Shown in pieces: positions 18,730 to 29,391 of a stretch of DNA of 61,585 nucleotides (position 1 is its first letter; every line of letters starts with the position of its first letter). Origin of the DNA: Alphaproteobacteria bacterium (lineage in GTDB: Bacteria > Pseudomonadota > Alphaproteobacteria > Geminicoccales > Geminicoccaceae); assembly GCA_026982705.1 (NCBI GenBank), contig JALSGP010000021.1:1-61585 (forward strand), read 5' to 3'. The translations under genes and the position numbers were made by a program. The notes below the pieces were generated by a model that was not told where the DNA came from, did no database searches, and saw nothing but the letters and a program-made list of their open reading frames with translations.

Positions 18730-20916
18730 ATGGTCGGGTCGGGCGCGCGCGACGGTGCGGGCATCCAGTTCTACATCCCCGCCACCACCTCGCTGATGGA
18801 ACGGCGTCCCCGCACCCTCAAGCACGGGGACGCCTTCGGTCTCTTCGACCATCACGGCGACATCCACGACGGGCCCGGCAGTCCCGAGGGGCTGTTCGCC
18901 CGGGACACCCGCCATCTCTCCCGCTTCCGGCTGTGGATCGACGGCGAGCGGCCCATCTTCCTGAGCTCGACGGTGAGCGACGACAATCTGCTGCTGCAGG
19001 TGGACCTCACCAATCCCGACCGTTTCGACGAACGGGGTCGGCTGGTGCTGGCCAAGGACACGATCCACCTCATGCGCTGGCGATTCCTCCATGCCGACGG
19101 ACTGTTCGAGCGCATCCGGGTAGAGAACTTCGACGTCGAGGTCCGCACCGTCGAGATCGCCCTCGACTTCGACGCCGACTTCGCCGACATCTTCGAGGTC
19201 CGGGGGCATCGCCCGCACGGCCGCGGCCGGGTACGGCGGAGGGTGGACGCGGTACGGGGCCGGGTGGAGCTGGAGCACCGGGCCCGCGACGGGGTGGTGG
19301 ATCGAACGGTGCTGGCCTTCGAGCCGCGACCGGCGGAGCTCGGCGAGGGTCGGGCCGTCTTCCGCCTCACCGTGCCGCCGGGCCGCCGCCGGCGGCTCTA
19401 CCTCTGGGTGGGGGTGCGGCGAGACGTGACGGCGCCGCCGGAGCCGCCGGCCGCCTTCGCCCCCTGTTACCGCACCGCCCGCCGGAGCTTCCGGGCCCGC
19501 GGCCGGCGCGCCGCCACCGTCGCCACCTCCCACGAGATCTTCAACGAGGTGCTCTGCCGCGCCGTCTCCGATCTCTACATGCTGGAGACGGACACGCCCC
19601 ACGGCCCCTACCCCTACGCGGGCATCCCCTGGTTCTCCACCGCCTTCGGCCGCGACGGGCTGATCACCGCCCTCGAGACCCTCTGGCTCGATCCGGAGAT
19701 CGCCCGCGGCGTGCTCGCCTTCCTCGCCGCCACCCAGGCCCGCGAGACGGATCCGGCGCGCGATGCCGAGCCCGGCAAGATCCTCCACGAGATCCGCTTC
19801 GGCGAACTCGCTCGTCTCGGCGAGGTCCCCTTCGCCCGCTACTATGGCAGCGTCGACTCGACACCGCTGTTCGTGCTGCTGGCGGCCGAGTACCATCGCC
19901 GCACCGGCGACGACGCCATGCTCGGGGCGCTGTGGCCCCATCTGGAGGCGGCCCTCGGCTGGATCGACGCGTGGGGCGATCGCGACGGTGACGGTTTCGT
20001 CGAATACGCCCGCGCCCGCGAGAGCGGTCTCGCCAACCAGGGCTGGAAGGACTCCGGGGATTCCGTCTTCCACGCCGACGGACGCCTGGCGGAGGGGCCC
20101 ATCGCCCTCTGCGAGGTGCAGGGCTACGTCTATGCGGCCAAGAGGGCGGCCGCCGCCCTCGCCCGCCGACTCGGGCACACGGCGCGGGCCGAGGCCCTGG
20201 AGCGGGCGGCGGCGGAGCTGCGCCGGCGTTTCGACGAGGCCTTCTGGTCGGAAGAGCTGGGCTGTTACGCGCTCGCCCTCGACGGCGACAAGCGTCCCTG
20301 TCTCGTGCGCACCTCCAACGCCGGTCAGCTCCTCTTCACCGGCATCGTGCCGCCGGCGCGCGCCGCCCGCCTCGCCGAACTGCTGCTCTCCGAACGCTTT
20401 TTCTCCGGCTTCGGCATCCGCACCGTGGCCGCCGGCGAGGCCCGCTACAATCCCATGTCCTACCACAACGGTTCCATCTGGCCCCACGACAACGCCCTCA
20501 TCGCCCTGGGCCTCGCCCGCAGCGGCCATCCCGAGGCCGCGGTCCGAGTGCTGGGCGCGGTCTTCGACGCCGCCGCCTACATGGACCTGCGGCGTCTGCC
20601 CGAGCTCTACTGCGGCTTCCGCCGCCGCCCGCGCATCGGCCCCACCCTCTATCCCGTGGCCTGTGCCCCGCAGGCCTGGGCGGCGGGCTCGATCCTGCTG
20701 CTGATCCAGGCCGCCCTCGGCCTCGAGGTGGACGGTGTGGCCCGGCGGGTGGTGCTGCGCCATCCGCGCCTGCCGGCCGGCGTGGAGGAGATGCGCATCC
20801 GCCGTCTCGCCGTCGGCGACGCCTCGGTGGACCTGCTGCTGCGTCGCCACGGGGACGACGTGGCGGTCAACGTCCTGCGCCGCGAGGGCGATCTCGCCGT
20901 GGCGGTCACTCTCTGA
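18730..20916 (+). CDS. amylo-alpha-1,6-glucosidase / glycogen-debranching-like protein
   Basis: A 728-residue two-part protein. The N-terminal beta domain (about 15-265) matches the bacterial/archaeal debranching enzyme N-type domain (LFARDTRHLSRFRLWIDG). The C-terminal (alpha/alpha)6-barrel (about 270-690) matches GDE_C: GIPWFSTAFGRDGL, then GLANQGWKDSGDSVFHADG with the acidic residues expected to be catalytic, EVQGYVYAAK, and NPMSYHNGSIWPHDN. No signal peptide is seen, so it is cytoplasmic. The likely reaction is hydrolysis of alpha-glucosidic bonds in glycogen-like or oligosaccharide substrates; the exact linkage is not provable from sequence. There are no glg genes nearby; the only carbohydrate partner is the GT4 gene 38 bp upstream. 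Confidence 0.88.
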   Translation: MVGSGARDGAGIQFYIPATTSLMERRPRTLKHGDAFGLFDHHGDIHDGPGSPEGLFARDTRHLSRFRLWIDGERPIFLSSTVSDDNLLLQVDLTNPDRFDERGRLVLAKDTIHLMRWRFLHADGLFERIRVENFDVEVRTVEIALDFDADFADIFEVRGHRPHGRGRVRRRVDAVRGRVELEHRARDGVVDRTVLAFEPRPAELGEGRAVFRLTVPPGRRRRLYLWVGVRRDVTAPPEPPAAFAPCYRTARRSFRARGRRAATVATSHEIFNEVLCRAVSDLYMLETDTPHGPYPYAGIPWFSTAFGRDGLITALETLWLDPEIARGVLAFLAATQARETDPARDAEPGKILHEIRFGELARLGEVPFARYYGSVDSTPLFVLLAAEYHRRTGDDAMLGALWPHLEAALGWIDAWGDRDGDGFVEYARARESGLANQGWKDSGDSVFHADGRLAEGPIALCEVQGYVYAAKRAAAALARRLGHTARAEALERAAAELRRRFDEAFWSEELGCYALALDGDKRPCLVRTSNAGQLLFTGIVPPARAARLAELLLSERFFSGFGIRTVAAGEARYNPMSYHNGSIWPHDNALIALGLARSGHPEAAVRVLGAVFDAAAYMDLRRLPELYCGFRRRPRIGPTLYPVACAPQAWAAGSILLLIQAALGLEVDGVARRVVLRHPRLPAGVEEMRIRRLAVGDASVDLLLRRHGDDVAVNVLRREGDLAVAVTL

Positions 20917-20945
20917 GCGGACGGTGCCGCGCCCGGATACATGTA

Positions 20946-20986
20946 CAAGTTGTGAACTTGACGAGTATAACAACTCATGGTAGAGA
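20946..20986 (+). promoter_or_regulatory. promoter with overlapping inverted repeat, AT-rich
   Basis: An island of AT-rich sequence in this GC-rich window. TTGACG (20958-20963) is followed after 17 bases by TAGAGA (20981-20986), a candidate promoter for the lipoprotein gene, whose GTG is 57 bp further on. The -35 overlaps a perfect inverted repeat CAAGTT (20946-20951)-GTG-AACTTG (20955-20960), which looks like an operator for a dimeric repressor or activator. A second, looser pair GTTGT/ACAAC surrounds it. The regulator is unknown. Confidence 0.5.
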
Positions 20987-21001
20987 GCTTCCCGGTCACG
21001 A

Positions 21002-21025
21002 CCCGGGCGCGCCTTCCCGCCCGGG
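21002..21025 (+). other. leader hairpin before lipoprotein gene
   Basis: Perfect 8-bp arms CCCGGGCG (21002-21009) and CGCCCGGG (21018-21025) with an 8-base loop, ending 18 bp before the GTG start and just before the ribosome-binding sequence GGGAG (21032-21036). It may limit translation initiation or be the terminator of the upstream gene; nothing in the sequence decides. Confidence 0.35.
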
Positions 21026-21043
21026 CGAGCCGGGAGACGAACG

Positions 21044-22945
21044 GTGCGTGACGGCGATCCGGAGACGGTGATCCGCGGATGGCGCGGGTCGCGGGCCTCG
21101 GCCCTCGCCCTCGCGGCGGTGCTGGCCGGCTGTGCCACGGCGGTCCCGGTGGTGGATCCGGCCCGCCTCGCCGTCCTGGAGCGACGGCTGGAGCGGGAAC
21201 TGGCCTTCGGCTTCGCGGACGGAGCGGGCCTGCTGCGGGTGGATGCCCGCACCCGGACGGTGGAGATCCGCGAGGGCGATCTCGAACGGGCCCTCGAAAT
21301 CCTGGCCCTCGAGCGGATGCGGGAACAGGGCGGGGTCGCGTTCGCCCCTTCCGAGAGCCGATCGCTGGCCGCGGCCCGCACCCGCCTCGCCCGCGAGGCG
21401 GATCGTCTGACGACCCTGGTGGCGGCGGGCTATCGGGTGGTGGTGGTGCCGGACGGGAGCGGGAAGACGGGCGAGACCCTCCTGACCTGCGTGTCGGCCC
21501 GGAACCCGCAGTTGCGGCTGGACTGTCGGGGACGCGGCCTCCGGCCCGGCGCGGGCGAGCCGGTCTCCCCGGCCGAGGTCCTCGATCTCCTGGTCCGCGG
21601 CGGCATGGACGAACCGCCGGGAACGCGGCCGGAAGAGGACGACGGGGATGCCCGCCGACGCGTGGCCGCCGTCGACGAGCCGGAGGGAACGGGCGACCGG
21701 AGGCCGCCGGACGCGGAGGTGGGCGGCGAACCCGAGGACACCCCGCCGGACGATCCCTCGCCGGATCCGGAGGCCGACGAGTCCGATGGGCCCACCACCG
21801 GGATCGCCGCCGGCGACGGTGGGATCGACCCGGAGACGGTGTCGTCGGAGAGCGGGGACGGCCCCGTCGATCCCGAGCTGGTATCCACCGGGAGAGACGC
21901 CGGGCGAGGTCCCGTCGATCCGGAGATGGCCTCCGCCGGCGGCGGAGCCGGGCGCGTCGATCCCGAGCTCGCCTCCTCGGGCCGGGCCGGCGGTGACGGG
22001 CGCGACGTCGATCCCGAGATGACCTCCGCCGGCGGCGACGGCCGGGGGATCGATCCGGAGATGGCGCCGGCGGGGAACGGGCGTCCCACCGCGCCCGCCG
22101 ACTGGCGGGTGATCGCCGCGGCCGAGACCCCGGGCCGGCGGGGGGATCCGGAGATGGAGGCCGGGAGCTTCCGTCGCATCGATCCCGCCGGTGCCGGCGA
22201 GTTCCGGCGCGTGGGCGCGGCGCCCGGCACCGGCTCGGAGATCGGCTCGGAGAAGCCCGGCCGCGGCGGGGGCGGGTTCGTGGAGATCCCGCCCGCCCAG
22301 GGGGACGAGGGCGGCCGCCGGGTGGATCCCGAACTGGCCTCCGCGGGTCGGGCCGGCGGCGGCGTCGATCCCGAGATGGCCTCCTCAAGGGGCGTGGGCC
22401 GAGGTGTCGGGCGCGAGACGGGATCCAACCGCGGCGGAGCCGGGCGCGTCGATCCCGAGCTCGCCTCCTCGGGCCGGGCCGGTGGTGACGGGCGCGACGT
22501 CGATCCCGAGATGACCTCCGCCGGCGGCGACGGCCGGGGGATCGATCCGGAGATGGCGCCGGCGGGGAACGGGCGTCCCACCGCGCCCGCCGACTGGCGG
22601 GTGATCGCCGCGGCCGAGACCCCGGGCCGGCGGGGGGATCCGGAGATGGAGGCCGGGGCGCCGCTCTGGGCACGGCTCGCCGCCCTCGGCCGGGCGCGGC
22701 TGGAGGAGCGACGCACCCTTTCCCGCATCCGCGAGGCCCTCGCCGAGTATCGGGAACTCGCCGGTCGGGGAGACCGGGGACCGGAGGAGGAACGGCGCCT
22801 GCGCCACCTCGCCGCCTTTCTCGGGAGCGACGAGGTGCGCGGGCTGCTCGGTCCCCTGGTGATCGATCCCGACCTCCGGCGCAGCCCCGAAATCCCCTAC
22901 GCCGACGAGGGCGGCGGTTCCGACGAGGCCGATACGGAGGAGTGA
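21044..22945 (+). CDS. repeat-rich lipoprotein of unknown function
   Basis: I do not recognise this 633-residue protein. Its N-terminus has a basic/hydrophobic signal (ALALAAVLAGC) ending in a lipobox with Cys30, so it should be lipidated and exported. Residues about 35-190 look globular, with helices (VLERRLERELAFGFADG, LERALEILALERMREQGG). About 190-260 is acidic, Pro/Asp/Glu-rich and probably disordered. About 260-540 holds 13 copies of a DPE motif ([VIG]DPE[MLT] plus small residues, typically VDPELASS or VDPEMTSA) spaced 10-25 residues apart in Gly/Arg-rich filler. About 545-633 is a helical C-terminal domain (LWARLAALGRARLEERRTLSRIREALAEYREL). GTG start with GGGAG seven bases upstream. 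It sits alone before the ATP synthase operon and ends in a strong hairpin. A 227-bp segment inside it is duplicated. Confidence 0.75.
   Translation: MRDGDPETVIRGWRGSRASALALAAVLAGCATAVPVVDPARLAVLERRLERELAFGFADGAGLLRVDARTRTVEIREGDLERALEILALERMREQGGVAFAPSESRSLAAARTRLAREADRLTTLVAAGYRVVVVPDGSGKTGETLLTCVSARNPQLRLDCRGRGLRPGAGEPVSPAEVLDLLVRGGMDEPPGTRPEEDDGDARRRVAAVDEPEGTGDRRPPDAEVGGEPEDTPPDDPSPDPEADESDGPTTGIAAGDGGIDPETVSSESGDGPVDPELVSTGRDAGRGPVDPEMASAGGGAGRVDPELASSGRAGGDGRDVDPEMTSAGGDGRGIDPEMAPAGNGRPTAPADWRVIAAAETPGRRGDPEMEAGSFRRIDPAGAGEFRRVGAAPGTGSEIGSEKPGRGGGGFVEIPPAQGDEGGRRVDPELASAGRAGGGVDPEMASSRGVGRGVGRETGSNRGGAGRVDPELASSGRAGGDGRDVDPEMTSAGGDGRGIDPEMAPAGNGRPTAPADWRVIAAAETPGRRGDPEMEAGAPLWARLAALGRARLEERRTLSRIREALAEYRELAGRGDRGPEEERRLRHLAAFLGSDEVRGLLGPLVIDPDLRRSPEIPYADEGGGSDEADTEE
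21939..22165 (+). repeat. intragenic direct repeat, copy 1
   Basis: First copy of a 227-bp direct repeat inside the lipoprotein gene. It is identical to 22431-22657 except for one base (C at 21991, T at 22483). The offset is 492 bp (164 codons), so both copies are read in the same frame. It encodes four DPE motifs and the stretch PADWRVIAAAETPGRRGD. Confidence 0.93.
22431..22657 (+). repeat. intragenic direct repeat, copy 2
   Basis: Second copy of the 227-bp repeat. The single difference from copy 1 is T at 22483 (silent, GGC to GGT). The near-identity at third codon positions points to a recent duplication or ongoing gene conversion. Recombination between copies would delete 492 bp in frame. 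Confidence 0.93.
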
Positions 22946-22953
22946 GGGACGAA

Positions 22954-22990
22954 CGGCACGGATCGTCGCCCGGTGCGGCGATCCGTGCCG
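22954..22990 (+). terminator. strong hairpin between lipoprotein gene and atp operon
   Basis: A 16-bp stem (22954-22969 with 22975-22990; one G-T pair) and a 5-base loop CCGGT, starting eight bases after the lipoprotein stop. No T-run follows. It most likely ends or stabilises the lipoprotein mRNA and insulates it from the ATP synthase operon. Confidence 0.65.
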
Positions 22991-23000
22991 GCTCCGGCGG

Positions 23001-23029
23001 TTGCGGCCGGCGGCGGCGCGTGCTATCTG
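23001..23029 (+). promoter_or_regulatory. candidate promoter of the F1 ATPase operon
   Basis: TTGCGG (23001-23006), 17-base spacer, TATCTG (23024-23029), placed between the terminator-like hairpin and atpH with a leader of about 75 bases. Box match is fair; the position is the main argument. Confidence 0.45.
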
Positions 23030-23111
23030 GCGCGCGCCTTCGCGGTTGGGAGCGGTCGTGCGCGGGTCGGCGCGCGGCCATTGTTGCCGGCTGAAATCTG
23101 GAGAACGCGGG

Positions 23112-23668
23112 TTGGCAGCGACCAGAGGCACGCCGTCCAGCCTGGCGGCACGCTATGCGACGGCGCTCTTCGAGCTGGCCGAGGAACGCGGGGAACGGGA
23201 CGCGGTGGCGGAGCAGCTCGCCCGCGCCCGCGACGCCCTCGCCGAACCGGAACTGCGCCGGCTGGTGCGCAGTCCGGTGGTGGCGCGGGAAGCGCTGACG
23301 CGGGCGGTGGAGACCCTGGCCGAGGGTCTCGGACTGGGCGAACTCGTCGCCAATCTCCTGCGGGTCCTGGCGCGCGGGCGCCGCCTGTTCCTGCTGCCGC
23401 ACATCGTCGATCACTTCGAGGCGCGGCTGGCCGGGGCGCGCGGCGAGGCGCGGGCGGAGGCGGTCTCGGCACTGCCTCTCACCGACGACCAGCGCCGGCG
23501 GCTGGTGCGGGCCCTGGAGGCCGGCATCGGCCGTCGCGTCCGGCTGGAGACGCGGGTCGATCCCGCGCTGCTGGGCGGACTCGTCGTGCAGGTGGGATCG
23601 CGCCGCATCGACGCCTCGCTCCGGCACCAGCTGCAGCAACTCGAGCTCGTCATGAAAGGGGTCGCGTG

Positions 23669-23669
<1 letters not shown>
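23112..23669 (+). CDS. atpH: ATP synthase F1 subunit delta
   Basis: The delta subunit (OSCP homologue) fixes the alpha3beta3 head to the peripheral stalk. The 185 residues start at a TTG (23112) preceded seven bases earlier by TGGAGA. From there the sequence enters the conserved [15 protein letters not shown] helix. Starting further upstream would add about 37 residues unlike the family. The C-terminal part has the typical [29 protein letters not shown], which contacts subunit b. The stop TGA overlaps the atpA start by one base. It is first gene of the atpHAGDC operon; F0 genes are elsewhere, the usual alphaproteobacterial split. Confidence 0.92.
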
Positions 23670-25204
<1,535 letters not shown>

Positions 25205-25214
25205 GGGTGGATCC

Positions 25215-27576
<2,362 letters not shown>

Positions 27577-27591
27577 GCCGGGAGGAGCGCC

Positions 27592-28005
27592 GTGGCCGAG
27601 AAGGTGGCCTTCGAGCTGGTGGCCCCCGAACGGGTGCTGGCCAGCGAGGAAGTGGACATGGTGGTGGTGCCGGGCGCCGAGGGCGATTTCGGCGTCCTGC
27701 CCCTCCACGCCCCGCTGGTCTCGCTGGTGCGCCCGGGCGTGGTCCGCGTCTTCGAGGGGGATCGGGTGGTCCGTCGCCTGTTCGTGGCCGGCGGTTTCGC
27801 CTCCGTCGACGAGAAGGGCGTCACCCTCCTGGTGGAGGGGGCGGAACCGGTGGAGGCGATCGATCTCGAGGAGGCCCGCCGGCGCCTGCGCGACCTCGAG
27901 GAGGACCTCGAGGACGCGAAGACGGAGGCCGAGCGCCGGCGACTGGAACGCCTCGTCGCCGTCGCCCGCGCCCGGGTGGAGGCGGCGGAACGGCCGGATC
28001 TCTGA
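27592..28005 (+). CDS. atpC: ATP synthase F1 subunit epsilon
   Basis: Shaft subunit and intrinsic inhibitor of ATP hydrolysis (137 aa). The N-terminal beta-sandwich has VAPERVLASEEVDMVVVPGAEGDFGVLPLHAPLVS. A C-terminal helical hairpin (about 88-135, rich in Glu/Arg) follows. GTG start 15 bp after atpD; last gene of the operon. A weak CGCCGG/CCGGCG stem lies just beyond the stop. Confidence 0.95.
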   Translation: MAEKVAFELVAPERVLASEEVDMVVVPGAEGDFGVLPLHAPLVSLVRPGVVRVFEGDRVVRRLFVAGGFASVDEKGVTLLVEGAEPVEAIDLEEARRRLRDLEEDLEDAKTEAERRRLERLVAVARARVEAAERPDL

Positions 28006-28176
28006 CTCCCGCCCTCCGCCGGTCGATCTCCGGCGACGGCGAGGGATGGCGCCCTCTTCGGGCGGGTCGGGAGATGTACGCATCCCGCGCGGCGCCGGGA
28101 AACGTGGCGCCGGCGGTGTTCGGGCTCCGTTCCGCCCGTCCGTCCGGTTTCGAGACCGTCTCGCGGAGAAGGGCCG

Positions 28177-28194
28177 ACGTCACGACCGTGACGT
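28177..28194. promoter_or_regulatory. inverted repeat, possible operator
   Basis: ACGTCAC (28177-28183), four bases GACC, GTGACGT (28188-28194). It lies about 170 bp before the ptsN promoter. The symmetry suits a dimeric DNA-binding protein; none can be named. Confidence 0.3.
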
Positions 28195-28364
28195 TCGCCC
28201 GCGGCCTCGTCCCGCCCCGCCCGCGAGAGGCGGCCACCGCCTTCACCCGCCGGCGAAATCGGGACGAATCCTTACGGAGAGCGAGTATCGGACCTGCATC
28301 CGCCGCTTCCGTCCGCCGTCGCCTTCCGATACACTTCCTCCGATCACGGGCGGGTCGGGGTCGC

Positions 28365-28393
28365 TTGACGGGCCCCGCCGGTGCGCCTAGATG
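28365..28393 (+). promoter_or_regulatory. candidate promoter of ptsN operon
   Basis: CTTGACG with TTGACG at 28365-28370, an exact 17-base spacer, and TAGATG at 28388-28393, about 98 bp before the ptsN ATG. It has the same TTGACG-N17-TAGAxx layout as the promoter ahead of the lipoprotein gene. It should drive ptsN-hprK-rapZ-EIIA-HPr and perhaps ahcY. Confidence 0.55.
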
Positions 28394-28490
28394 CTCGCGC
28401 CTCGAAGAGCCGGGCCGACGGCTGCCTCCCGCGGAGGCGACCCGACCCGGAAGTCCGCGCCCTGCGCGGACGCAGCGGGAGCCGTACCCG

Positions 28491-28961
28491 ATGCCCGAAC
28501 TCGGCGACTTGCTCACCCGCGACCGCATCGCCCTCGACGTCCCCGCCCGGAGCAAGCGGCAGATCCTCCGCGAACTGGCCGAACTGGTGGCGAAGGATCT
28601 CGGGCTCGATCCCGAGACCATCCTCCGCGCCCTGCTGGAGCGGGAGAAGCTCGGCTCCACCGCCATCGGCCAGGGGATCGCGATTCCCCATGCCCGTGTG
28701 CCCGAGCTGGAGGAGCTGGTGGGCGCCTTCGTCCGCCTCGCCGACGCCGTCGACTTCGACGCCCTCGACGAGGAGCCTGTGGACCTGATCTTCCTGCTCC
28801 TCGCCCCCGCCGCCACCAGCAGCGCCGAACACCTGCGCATGCTGGCCCGCCTCGCCCGGCTGCTGCGCGATCCCGAGACGCGCCGGCGCCTGCGTGAGGA
28901 GAAGGACGTGGAGCGGGTGCTGAGGCTCCTCGGTCGCGGCCGCGAGAGCCGTGCCGCCTGA
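28491..28961 (+). CDS. ptsN: nitrogen-regulatory PTS protein EIIA(Ntr)
   Basis: Output protein of the regulatory phosphotransferase chain (156 aa), phosphorylated by HPr/NPr on His67 in QGIAIPHAR. The remainder (EELVGAFVRLADAVDFDALDEEPVDLIFLLLAP) matches PtsN closely. In proteobacteria it modulates potassium transport, nitrogen metabolism and stress kinases, which links it to TrkA and the Ntr genes earlier in the window. ATG at 28491 with GGGAG nine bases upstream. Its last 11 bases overlap hprK. Confidence 0.94.
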   Translation: MPELGDLLTRDRIALDVPARSKRQILRELAELVAKDLGLDPETILRALLEREKLGSTAIGQGIAIPHARVPELEELVGAFVRLADAVDFDALDEEPVDLIFLLLAPAATSSAEHLRMLARLARLLRDPETRRRLREEKDVERVLRLLGRGRESRAA

Positions 28962-29391
28962 CGGGACCTCGATCCGCCGCCTGCATGCGAGCTGTGTGCG
29001 CTGGCTCGAGCGCGGCATCCTGGTGCGGGGTCCCTCCGGCGCCGGCAAGTCGGCGCTGCTGCTGCGTCTCCTCCACGCCGGCGCCTGGCTCGTGGCCGAC
29101 GACGTGGTGGAGGTGCTGGCCGAGAACGGCCTCCTCCACGCCCGCGCCCCGGCACGGCCGGGACTGGTGGAACTGCGGGGCCTCGGCATCCACCGCCTCG
29201 CCCACCTCCCCCGCACCCGCCTCCATCTCGCGGTGCGTCTCGTCTCCGGCCCCGGCCCCGAGCGCTTGCCACCGCCGCGGCGGACGGCCATATGCGGCGT
29301 CGAACTGGCCGAGATCGCGCTCGACCCCGACTTTCCGGCGGCCGTCGCCTTTCTCGGCGTCCATCTCCTCGCCCAGCGGGTCGATCGATGA
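28951..29391 (+). CDS. hprK: HPr kinase/phosphorylase (short alphaproteobacterial form)
   Basis: Phosphorylates HPr on serine. It is the short form (146 aa): only the catalytic C-terminal domain is present and the regulatory N-terminal domain of Gram-positive HprK (about 310 aa) is missing, as usual in alphaproteobacteria. P-loop GPSGAGKSA at 27-35, Asp pair in WLVADDVV, and the HprK signature region ELRGLGIHRL. GTG start inside ptsN; the stop overlaps the rapZ start in ATGA. Confidence 0.92.
   Translation: MPPDGTSIRRLHASCVRWLERGILVRGPSGAGKSALLLRLLHAGAWLVADDVVEVLAENGLLHARAPARPGLVELRGLGIHRLAHLPRTRLHLAVRLVSGPGPERLPPPRRTAICGVELAEIALDPDFPAAVAFLGVHLLAQRVDR

Larger units (their letters stand above)
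28006..28490. other. 485-bp intergenic region, no gene
   Basis: No convincing gene. The frame that runs into ptsN stays open through most of this stretch, but the translated residues resemble no family and the composition is that of non-coding DNA (less biased third positions, several TA-rich spots). In many proteobacteria rpoN and hpf precede ptsN; neither is present here. The region holds a perfect 7-bp inverted repeat at 28177-28194 and a good promoter at 28365-28393. Confidence 0.6.

Noticed and set aside
21800-22660. CRISPR-like array or tandem repeat region in non-coding DNA
   Set aside because: The repeats are part of an open reading frame, vary in spacing and encode the DPE motif; there are no uniform spacers and no cas genes.
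28074-28490. N-terminal extension of PtsN by about 139 residues
   Set aside because: The frame is open, but the residues match no family, PtsN proteins start at MPELGDLL-like sequence, and a promoter and ribosome-binding sequence lie inside the supposed extension.
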